Source: JAKAWQ01 sp035503055 (lineage in GTDB: Bacteria > Pseudomonadota > Alphaproteobacteria > Acetobacterales > Acetobacteraceae). From it: 5,481 bases of DNA. The stretch covers positions 1-5,481 of the forward strand of contig DATJTV010000166.1 in assembly GCA_035503055.1 (NCBI GenBank), in the 5' to 3' direction. The translations under genes and the position numbers were made by a program. Positions 1 to 4,908 of this stretch are shown here, piece after piece; positions within the stretch are counted from its first letter, which is position 1; each line of letters starts with the position of its first letter. The notes below the pieces were generated by a model. It saw nothing but the letters and a program-made list of their open reading frames with translations, ran no database searches and was not told the origin of the DNA.

Positions 1-1
1 C

Positions 2-1024
2 ATTCCGTTCGTCGCCGGCGTCGGCGGGCACGGGGTGGTCGCCACCCTCGCCCGCCCCGGCTCGGAGCGCTCGGTCGCGCTGCGCGCCGACATGGACGCG
101 CTGCCGATCCCCGAGGAGACCAATCTCGCCTATGCCTCGACGCGGCCGGGGGTGATGCACGCCTGCGGCCATGACGGGCACACGACCTCGCTCCTCGGCG
201 CGGCGCGTCTGCTCGCGCGCGATGCGACCTGGCGCGGGACCATCCGGCTCATCTTCCAGCCGGCCGAGGAAGGCGGCGGCGGGGCGCGCGCGATGCTCGC
301 CGACGGGCTGATCGAGCGCTTTCCCTTCGAGCGCATCTTCGCCTTCCACAACTGGCCCGGGCTCGAGGCGGGCACGGTGATGCTGCACCCGGGCCCGGTG
401 ATGGCGGCGGGCCAGCGCTTCGCCATCACACTGCACGGCAAGGCCGGGCACGCGGCGCTGCCGCACCTGGCGAAGGACCCGATGGTGGCGGCCGGACATC
501 TGCTGCTCGCGCTGCAATCGATCGTCTCGCGCAACGTGAGCCCGCTCGACCCGGCGGTGCTGACGGTGGGGATGATCGAAGCCGGCAATGCGCCCAACCA
601 GATTCCGGAAGTCGCGACGCTGCGCGGCACGTTCCGCAGCTATCGTGTCGAGGTGCATGAGCTGATCGGCGCTGCCATCCGGCGCATCGCCGAGGGCGTG
701 GCGGCGACCTTCGGCATGACGGCGGAGCTGAGCATGACGACCATGGGCGCCGCCACCATCAACACGAAGGAAGAGGCGGACCGCGCGGCGGCGGCTGCCG
801 CGGCGGCCGGGCTCGCGGTGCGGCGCGATCTCGAACCGAGCATGACCGGCGAGGATTTCGCCTGGTATCTGCAGAAGAGGCCGGGCGCCTTCGCCTGGAT
901 CGGCAACGGGCCGAACGAAGGCGGGCGGGACCTGCACAGCTCCCACTACGACTTCAACGACGCGATCCTCCCCGCTGCGGCGAGCTATCTCGCGGCCGCG
1001 GCGCGGGCGGCGCTCGCCGAATAG
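2..1024 (+). CDS. M20D metallo-amidohydrolase (hippurate / N-acyl-amino-acid hydrolase type), 5'-truncated by the window edge
   Basis: The reading frame is open from base 2 and ends at TAG 1022-1024, giving 340 visible residues. Family members are usually about 380-400 residues, so some 50 N-terminal residues lie upstream; the GTG at 35 is an internal valine codon, not the start. Visible motifs: a GVGGHGVV strand at the left edge; RADMDALPI; the HACGHDGHT metal-binding motif (158-184), whose Cys and His are expected metal ligands; QPAEE (257-271) with the catalytic/ligand Glu; an AGHAALPH segment opening the small dimerisation ('lid') domain; PNQIPEVATLRGTFR, which closes it; and SMTGEDF followed by LHSSHYDFND (932-961) with the last His ligand. 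Proteins of this family hydrolyse N-acyl or N-benzoyl amino acids, releasing the free amino acid, normally in the cytoplasm with two divalent metals. The exact substrate cannot be read from sequence. A run of eight alanines lies before LAVRRDLEPS. No downstream partner is on this strand; the next gene is convergent. Confidence 0.92.
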   Translation: MPFVAGVGGHGVVATLARPGSERSVALRADMDALPIPEETNLAYASTRPGVMHACGHDGHTTSLLGAARLLARDATWRGTIRLIFQPAEEGGGGARAMLADGLIERFPFERIFAFHNWPGLEAGTVMLHPGPVMAAGQRFAITLHGKAGHAALPHLAKDPMVAAGHLLLALQSIVSRNVSPLDPAVLTVGMIEAGNAPNQIPEVATLRGTFRSYRVEVHELIGAAIRRIAEGVAATFGMTAELSMTTMGAATINTKEEADRAAAAAAAAGLAVRRDLEPSMTGEDFAWYLQKRPGAFAWIGNGPNEGGRDLHSSHYDFNDAILPAAASYLAAAARAALAE

Positions 1025-1030
1025 CCCTGT

Positions 1031-2722
1031 TCAGTCGATGCGCATGAAGGCGTGGTTGCGGGTGCGCCCGCCGCTCACGGTGAGAGAGATCGCGGCGCCG
1101 TCCGCCGCGCGGTCGAGCCGGACATCGAACCAGCTCCGATAGAGCTGGTTGGGCGTGAGGATGCGAAAGATGTCCTCGGCGACGGCGAGGACCTCCCACG
1201 GGCCGGCCGTGACGAAGGGGCCGGCGACGCGCGCCACCACTCCACCTTTCGCATCGAGTGCCAGCGTCCAGGTCGCGCCGACCTCGTCGCATTCGTAGCG
1301 GCCGGGAAGGTCGGCGGGCAGGACCGGCGTCGGGGGGGCACGGCGGAAGAGCCGGGGAGGTTCGCCGACGAGCAGGCCGTCCGCGGTGGGAACGGCGGTG
1401 AACTCGAAGCTGCTCGCATCCGCGACGAGCCGGCCGCCCGGCTCGGTGATCAGCCGAAAGGGAACGCCGTTCGCGGTGAGCTGTAGCCCGCCGCCCGGGC
1501 CCGGCTCGATGTCCACGGTGGCCGGCAGGGTGGGATCGAAATACCGGCCTGCAAGGCGCTCAAGCGCATCCGGAGCCGGCGGCGGCGGAAGCGGATGAAG
1601 CACGCACTCCGCCTCCAGCGCGGCCTCGGCGGCTTGGCGGGCGAGCCGGTAGGGGACGATGTCGCCGAGATTGGCGATGCAGATGACGGTGAGATCGCGC
1701 TCGGGGATGCGCAGGAACTCGGTCCGGTAGCCGGGCCAGAGCCCGCCATGGCTCATCGTGGCGAGGCCGCGCCATTCCTGGACGGCGAGGCCGCGCGCAT
1801 AGGCGCTCGGCCGCCCGCCCGTCAGCGGCGCCTGCTCGGCGAGGGCGGCGGGAAGCGCCTTGCCTCCCACCTGGCCGGTCGTGAAGTTGCGGTCCCAGAG
1901 AGCGAGGTCCTCGACCGAGGAGACGAGACCGCCCTCGCCCCCCAGCGGGAAACCGTGCGCGGCCTTGACGAAGCCGCCGCCCGCGGCGGGGAAGTAGCCG
2001 GTGGCGAGGCCGGGGACGGTCTCCGCGGTCGAGGCGACGAGGCGCGAGCGCGTCATGCCGAGCGGGACCAGGATGCGGCGCGCGACGAAGCTCCCGAGCG
2101 TCTCGCCCGCGCGCTTCTCGACGATCCGGCCGAGGAGCAGAAAATTCGTGTTGCTGTATAGGAACCGGCTTCCCGGCGGGAAGTTGAGGCCGCGCTGCAG
2201 GCCGATGACGTGGAGGATGTCTGCGAGCGCACACGGCGCGCGCAGGTCCATGCCGCCGAGGCGCATCAGCTCGAGAAAATCCCTGATGCCGCTCGTGTTG
2301 CGCATCAGATGATCGATCGTGATCGGGGCTCCGAAGTCGGGCAGCTCGGGCAAATGCGCGTGGATCTCGTCGGTGAGCGCGAGCTTTCCCTCCTCGGCGA
2401 GCAGCAGCGCGGCGGTGCAGGTGAACTGCTTGGTGACCGAGGCGATGCGGAATGTCGTCTCGGCGCCGATGGGAACGCCGAGATCGAGATTGGCGAGGCC
2501 GGCGCTGCGATGCGCGAGAAGCGCGCCCGCGCGCGCCACGCCGATCGTGCAGCCGGGCGTGCTTCCCGCGCTCCAGGGAGCGAGCAGATGGTCGATGCGG
2601 CGCTCGAGCCGCAGACGATCGAGATCTTGCACGGGAGCACCGCCGACTTGTTGCGCCGCACCATCCGACGGCGCCGGCCGAGCCGCAAGCCGCCCCTCGG
2701 GCGCACGCACGATGAACGACAT
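1031..2722 (-). CDS. Serine hydrolase, beta-lactamase fold with two C-terminal beta-barrel domains (D-aminopeptidase-like, S12)
   Basis: 563 codons. The catalytic domain (about residues 36-370) shows all three penicillin-recognising motifs: SVTK at 95-98 (nucleophile Ser95, general base Lys98), YSN at 189-191, and HGG at 325-327 in place of the KTG box. HGG, the spacing, and flanks such as SVTKQFTC and NTSGIRDF match what I remember of the Ochrobactrum D-aminopeptidase better than class C beta-lactamases. Two C-terminal segments, about 385-462 (LAGRYFDPTLP...) and 470-563 (LPGRYECDEVG...), each begin with a GRY motif and fit the two lipocalin-like barrels (B and C) of D-aminopeptidase. That enzyme removes N-terminal D-residues from short peptides. 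An esterase or peptidoglycan-peptide activity is possible too. No signal peptide is visible, so it is probably cytoplasmic. The start is uncertain: the ATG at 2722 has no clear Shine-Dalgarno, and homology begins near residue 36. A GTG at 2632-2630 (residue 31) with GGCGG upstream is an alternative. It converges on the amidohydrolase with a 6 bp gap. Confidence 0.9.
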   Translation of the reverse strand: MSFIVRAPEGRLAARPAPSDGAAQQVGGAPVQDLDRLRLERRIDHLLAPWSAGSTPGCTIGVARAGALLAHRSAGLANLDLGVPIGAETTFRIASVTKQFTCTAALLLAEEGKLALTDEIHAHLPELPDFGAPITIDHLMRNTSGIRDFLELMRLGGMDLRAPCALADILHVIGLQRGLNFPPGSRFLYSNTNFLLLGRIVEKRAGETLGSFVARRILVPLGMTRSRLVASTAETVPGLATGYFPAAGGGFVKAAHGFPLGGEGGLVSSVEDLALWDRNFTTGQVGGKALPAALAEQAPLTGGRPSAYARGLAVQEWRGLATMSHGGLWPGYRTEFLRIPERDLTVICIANLGDIVPYRLARQAAEAALEAECVLHPLPPPPAPDALERLAGRYFDPTLPATVDIEPGPGGGLQLTANGVPFRLITEPGGRLVADASSFEFTAVPTADGLLVGEPPRLFRRAPPTPVLPADLPGRYECDEVGATWTLALDAKGGVVARVAGPFVTAGPWEVLAVAEDIFRILTPNQLYRSWFDVRLDRAADGAAISLTVSGGRTRNHAFMRID

Positions 2723-2758
2723 TTCAGACCAGCGTCATGCAGCGCGCCGCGTGCCGGC

Positions 2759-2764
2759 TATAAT
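2759..2764 (+). promoter_or_regulatory. Candidate -10 hexamer (TATAAT) for the 2898 gene
   Basis: A perfect TATAAT stands out in GC-rich sequence in the divergent intergenic region. A start about 6-7 bases downstream would fall at the left edge of the repeat element at 2771, giving a leader of roughly 127 nt carrying the hairpins. No recognisable -35 box lies 16-18 bases upstream (CATGCA region), so the call rests on the hexamer and its position only. Read on the minus strand the same bases give only a poor -10 (TATAGC). Confidence 0.35.
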
Positions 2765-2770
2765 CGCGCT

Positions 2771-2870
2771 TAGAGCGGGATGCGTTCGCTTCGGCTCACG
2801 CATCCCGCTCTGGGTGTTTTCCCGCGTGATTCACACCTTCGGTGATTCAACCTTCGGCGATCACGCTCTA
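2771..2870. repeat. Compound palindromic intergenic repeat element, about 100 bp
   Basis: The element is bounded by TAGAGCG on the left and its reverse complement CGCTCTA on the right. Its left half is a perfect 14 bp inverted repeat: AGAGCGGGATGCGT at 2772-2785 pairs with 2798-2811. The loop itself contains GC-TTCG-GC (2788-2795), a C(UUCG)G tetraloop if transcribed. Its right half is framed by GCGTGAT (2824-2830) and ATCACGC (2860-2866). It contains a near-tandem pair, GATTCACACCTTCGGT (2828-2843) and GATTCAACCTTCGGC (2844-2858). CTTCGG occurs three times in all. The architecture resembles dispersed intergenic mosaic repeats I associate with Hyphomicrobiales genomes; that link is from memory and untested here. 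As DNA it could act as a REP-like element; as RNA it would fold strongly on either strand, and could serve as a terminator or leader structure. Confidence 0.75.
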
Positions 2871-2887
2871 GTGTCCTGAACGAAGAC

Positions 2888-2891
2888 GGAG
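2888..2891 (+). promoter_or_regulatory. Shine-Dalgarno GGAG that selects the ATG at 2898
   Basis: GGAG sits 6 nt before the ATG at 2898-2900 but only 3 nt before the GTG at 2895-2897. The spacing favours the ATG, so the protein should begin MRRALL rather than with one extra residue. Confidence 0.65.
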
Positions 2892-2897
2892 ATCGTG

Positions 2898-3539
2898 ATG
2901 AGACGCGCCCTTCTTGCCGGAATCGCCTGCGCGGCTCTCGCCGGGTTTTCCGGACCGGCCTTGGCGAAGAGCCCCGAGTTCCACGTGCTCACCGTCCAGC
3001 TTCCGGGCGGCGGGGTCGAGCACATAAGCTACACGGGCGACGTGCCGCCCATGATCGTCATCGCACCCATCGCAGCACCCGGGGGCGCGGCGTTCACACC
3101 GATGCCGGCCTTCTTCGGACCGAACTCGCCGTTCGCCATGATGGACAGGATCTCCGCGGAGATGAACCGGGAGGCGGCGAGCCTGATGCGGCAGGTCGAG
3201 AGCCTGGCGGCGCCGCCGATGCCGGGCGCCGGCGCGCTGACGGAGGCGGCGTTCGGCCAGTTCCCGCCGGGCGCCTCGGGCTACTCGCTCGTCTCGACGA
3301 TGACCGGCAACGGCGTCTGCACCGAGAGCATGCAGATCACCTACTCGGGCAACGGCGCGCCAAAGGTCGTTTCCTCGCGCTCGGGCGATTGTGGGCCGGC
3401 AACCGGCGGCGCGGCACCGGCCGCGGTCCACGTCGCGCCGGCGCCCGCCCGGAAACTGCCGCCCGGCACGATCCTCGCAAGCACGGCAAGCGCGCAACCC
3501 TACGCGCCTCTGGTGCGCAAGGCCGACTGGCAGCAGTGA
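2898..3539 (+). CDS. Exported conserved-type hypothetical protein, function unknown
   Basis: 213 codons. I do not recognise a named domain. Residues 1-23 form a clear Sec signal peptide (MRRALLAGIACAALAG, then cleavage after ALA at 21-23), so the mature protein is probably periplasmic. Cys11 is not in a good lipobox, so a lipoprotein is unlikely. The mature part opens with FHVLTVQLPGGGVEHISYTGDVPP (residues 28-51), which looks like a short conserved beta-rich module. A Pro/Ala/Gly/Phe-rich linker follows, then an amphipathic helix (about 81-105, MMDRISAEMNREAASLMRQV) and another linker. A second compact segment (about 128-166) holds the only two mature cysteines, Cys141 and Cys165, which could form a disulfide. 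The tail is Ala/Pro-rich and ends PYAPLVRKADWQQ. Codon use is like its neighbours. It appears to be a single-gene unit, with a repeat element upstream and a strong terminator downstream. That it is real is well supported by the signal peptide, RBS and terminator; its role is unknown. Confidence 0.8.
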   Translation: MRRALLAGIACAALAGFSGPALAKSPEFHVLTVQLPGGGVEHISYTGDVPPMIVIAPIAAPGGAAFTPMPAFFGPNSPFAMMDRISAEMNREAASLMRQVESLAAPPMPGAGALTEAAFGQFPPGASGYSLVSTMTGNGVCTESMQITYSGNGAPKVVSSRSGDCGPATGGAAPAAVHVAPAPARKLPPGTILASTASAQPYAPLVRKADWQQ

Positions 3540-3545
3540 GGCAAG

Positions 3546-3576
3546 GGCGGCCGCGCGGCCCGTAGCGCCGGCCGCC
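3546..3576. repeat. GC-only inverted repeat downstream of the 2898 gene
   Basis: GGCGGCCG (3546-3553) pairs with CGGCCGCC (3569-3576) across a 15 nt loop. No T-tract follows, so it is not a terminator by itself. It may simply protect the mRNA 3' end or be chance in GC-rich sequence. Confidence 0.35.
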
Positions 3577-3596
3577 GACAAATCCGACCCGTCAGG

Positions 3597-3628
3597 AAGG
3601 GCCAGGGGACTTCCCCCTGGCCTTTCTT
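3597..3628 (+). terminator. Rho-independent terminator of the 2898 gene
   Basis: GGCCAGGGG (3600-3608) pairs perfectly with CCCCTGGCC (3614-3622) around a 5 nt loop, ACTTC. The stem is extended by one G-T and two A-T pairs (3597-3599 with 3623-3625) and followed by TTTCTT. It lies 57 nt after the TGA of the exported protein. It separates that gene from the PEBP-dps operon. The flanking A and T bases make some function on the opposite strand possible, but no gene there needs it. Confidence 0.85.
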
Positions 3629-3641
3629 GCCGTGCCGGCAA
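3627..3641. repeat. Short palindrome TTGCCG-N3-CGGCAA, possible operator
   Basis: A perfect 6+6 bp inverted repeat with a 3 bp centre lies directly after the terminator and about 50 bp before the PEBP start. It is in the only space available for this operon's promoter, so it could be a binding site for a dimeric regulator. No -35/-10 pair could be assigned beside it. Chance is a fair alternative. Confidence 0.3.
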
Positions 3642-3680
3642 CGACGTGCTCTCATCCGTCCGCAAGCAACGAGAAAATAG

Positions 3681-3688
3681 GGGAGGAG
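3681..3688 (+). promoter_or_regulatory. Strong Shine-Dalgarno GGGAGGAG that fixes the PEBP start at 3692
   Basis: This purine-rich stretch lies just before the ATG at 3692 (GGAGG ends 5 nt upstream). It rules out the in-frame GTG at 3632, which overlaps the end of the preceding terminator and would bury the signal peptide behind 20 extra polar residues. Confidence 0.85.
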
Positions 3689-3691
3689 AAA

Positions 3692-4246
3692 ATGCGAGCC
3701 TTGCTCTTGGGGTTGGCGCCTTTGGCGTTTGCGGTGCCGGCGCTCGCCGGCGGGTTCACCGTGACCAGCCCGGACTTCCCAAACGGCGGCACGATCCCGA
3801 TGGCCCAGGTGTTGAACGAGGGCGGCTGCACGGGGCAGAGCATTTCTCCCGCGCTTTCCTGGTCGGGCGAGCCGGCCGGGACCAAGAGCTTCGCGGTGAC
3901 CATGTACGATCCCAATGCGCCGACCGGAAGCGGCTGGTGGCACTGGACCGTCTTCAACATCCCCCCCACCGTGCACAGTCTTGCGGCAGGCGCGGGCGAC
4001 GCGGGATCGACGTCGCTGCCGGCGGGCGCGGGCGAGGGAAGGACCGATTTCGGGTTCTCGCATTATGGCGGGCCGTGCCCGCCGGTCGGCGACCCGCCGC
4101 ACCATTACGAGATCACGGTGTTCGCCGTGAAGGTCGCGCATCTTCCGCTCGACGCGCAGTCCTCGGGCGGGATGGTGGGATTCGTGCTCCACTTCAACAC
4201 GCTCGCGACGGCGCAGACGGTCGGGCTCTATGGCCGGCCGAATTGA
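3692..4246 (+). CDS. Exported YbhB/YbcL-type PEBP (Raf kinase inhibitor-like) protein
   Basis: 184 codons. Residues 1-19 (MRALLLGLAPLAFAVPALA) are a typical Sec signal peptide, so the mature protein of about 165 residues should be periplasmic. The rest is a full phosphatidylethanolamine-binding-protein fold: FTVTSPDF and the SPALSW strand at 52-57; FAVTMYDPNAPTGSGWWHW (67-85), with the DPxAP anion-pocket motif and pocket His84; then GGPCPPVGDPPHHYEITVFA (126-145), the second pocket signature of bacterial members; and a C-terminal helix. Cys46 and Cys129 are the only cysteines in the mature part and could pair in the periplasm. Eukaryotic homologues bind kinases and phospholipid headgroups. 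Bacterial ligands are mostly undefined, so no reaction is assigned. It is the first gene of an operon: the dps gene follows after 15 nt with its own RBS. Family assignment is firm; physiological role is not. Confidence 0.94.
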   Translation: MRALLLGLAPLAFAVPALAGGFTVTSPDFPNGGTIPMAQVLNEGGCTGQSISPALSWSGEPAGTKSFAVTMYDPNAPTGSGWWHWTVFNIPPTVHSLAAGAGDAGSTSLPAGAGEGRTDFGFSHYGGPCPPVGDPPHHYEITVFAVKVAHLPLDAQSSGGMVGFVLHFNTLATAQTVGLYGRPN

Positions 4247-4261
4247 CGGGAGGAGACCGAT

Positions 4262-4789
4262 ATGCCGAGTGCCAAGGATCTGAAGGCGAGACGGGCGGCG
4301 CCGCTGGCGACCCCGGGCGGGCTCGGGGCGAACGCGGTCAAGGACATCTCGGCTGCGATGAACGCGCTGCTCGCCGACATGTTCGCGCTCTATCTGAAGA
4401 CGAAGAACTTCCACTGGCACGTCTCCGGGCCGCATTTCCGCGATTATCATTTGTTGCTCGACGAGCAGGGCGGCCAGATCTTCGCCACCACGGACGACAT
4501 TGCCGAGCGCGTGCGCAAGATCGGCGGCACGACGCTGCGCTCGATCGGGCATGTCGCGCGGCTGCAGCGCCTCCCCGACAATGACGCGGAGTATGTGACG
4601 GCGGAGGACATGCTGGCCGAGCTCAAGGAAGACAACCGGCAGCTGGTTCAGCACCTGCGCACCACCCACGGCGTATGCGACGAGCACGGGGACTTTGCGG
4701 GCGCGAGCATGATCGAGAACTGGATCGACGAGGCGGAACGGCGCGTCTGGTTCCTCTTCGAGGCGACGCGGCGCGGCGAGCCGGGCTAA
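4262..4789 (+). CDS. dps: Dps-family ferritin-like DNA-protection protein
   Basis: 175 codons, the usual length. The inter-subunit ferroxidase ligands are complete and at canonical spacing: His51 (in KNFHWHVSGPHF), His63, Asp67, and the partner-face Asp78 and Glu82 (TDDIAERV). The protein should assemble into a 12-subunit shell in the cytoplasm that oxidises Fe(II), preferably with H2O2, stores the iron and shields DNA. The N-terminal tail carries K5, K8, R10 and R11 (KDLKARR), suitable for DNA binding; binding itself is inferred. The C-terminal helix ENWIDEAERRVWFLFEATRR is typical of alphaproteobacterial members. GGGAGGAG (4248-4255) lies 6 nt before the ATG. The gene starts 15 nt after the PEBP stop, so the two are almost certainly co-transcribed. 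No OxyR, Fur or RpoH-type site was recognised; the promoter must lie before 3692. Confidence 0.96.
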   Translation: MPSAKDLKARRAAPLATPGGLGANAVKDISAAMNALLADMFALYLKTKNFHWHVSGPHFRDYHLLLDEQGGQIFATTDDIAERVRKIGGTTLRSIGHVARLQRLPDNDAEYVTAEDMLAELKEDNRQLVQHLRTTHGVCDEHGDFAGASMIENWIDEAERRVWFLFEATRRGEPG

Positions 4790-4844
4790 CCGGCCCGCTC
4801 GCTCCGGGGCGGCGCCGCCTTCGGGGAGGACGTCCGCCGGGGAA

Positions 4845-4858
4845 TTGATCAGGATCAA
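4845..4858. promoter_or_regulatory. FNR/FixK-type operator TTGAT-CAGG-ATCAA upstream of the BON gene
   Basis: The 14 bp site matches the FNR/FixK/Anr consensus TTGAT-N4-ATCAA at all ten defined positions. Its centre is 4851.5, 57 nt before the BON-protein ATG and downstream of the dps stop, so it most likely serves the BON gene. The site is symmetric. Regulators of this family are CRP-like dimers that sense oxygen through an Fe-S cluster (FNR) or act under a sensor cascade (FixLJ-FixK). Confidence 0.75.
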
Positions 4859-4879
4859 GGCGCCCGCGCCCGGCGAGGG

Positions 4880-4885
4880 GAGAAT
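4880..4885 (+). promoter_or_regulatory. Candidate -10 (GAGAAT) in class II position relative to the FNR box
   Basis: The hexamer matches TATAAT at 4 of 6 positions. A start near 4892 would place the FNR-box centre at about -41, the standard class II activator distance, and would leave a leader of roughly 17 nt containing the Shine-Dalgarno. The hexamer alone is weak; the spacing is the main support. Confidence 0.45.
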
Positions 4886-4908
4886 GGCGGGCGAAGGAGA
4901 TCCCGATC

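Noticed and set aside
1560..2234. A 224-codon minus-strand open frame in another frame of the D-aminopeptidase-like gene.
   Set aside because: Same strand but shifted frame inside a gene whose catalytic motifs are intact; no sign of a frameshift, and the product is an Arg/Pro-rich shadow.
1031..2722. Calling the minus-strand serine hydrolase a beta-lactamase resistance gene.
   Set aside because: The third motif is HGG rather than KTG, there is no signal peptide for export, and two extra C-terminal barrels point to the D-aminopeptidase branch.
2772..2819. The 14 bp hairpin as a simple rho-independent terminator.
   Set aside because: The following bases (GGGTGTTTT) hold only a short, offset T-run; no plus-strand gene ends just before it, and it is part of a larger ordered repeat. 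Some termination activity cannot be excluded.
2928..2930. Cys11 of the exported protein as a lipoprotein attachment cysteine.
   Set aside because: The preceding residues (GIA) do not fit a lipobox, and the cysteine comes too early in the hydrophobic stretch; the ALA-K site at 23/24 is a better Sec cleavage site.
2868..3665. A 265-codon minus-strand open frame opposite the exported protein.
   Set aside because: Arg-rich shadow composition; the sense frame has a signal peptide, RBS and terminator.
3391..4584. A 397-codon plus-strand open frame overlapping three genes.
   Set aside because: It crosses the end of the exported protein gene, the terminator, all of the PEBP gene and half of dps in other frames, and its product is low-complexity and Arg-rich.
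4808..4819. GGCGGCGCCGCC palindrome after dps as a terminator.
   Set aside because: The 12 bp palindrome has no loop and no T-tract, so it is not a credible intrinsic terminator; probably chance in GC-rich sequence.
3500..4858. A 452-codon minus-strand open frame antisense to the PEBP and dps genes.
   Set aside because: It is extremely rich in Arg, Ala and Gly with no domain, runs opposite two firmly identified genes and across a terminator, and is typical of stop-free shadow frames in ~70% GC DNA.
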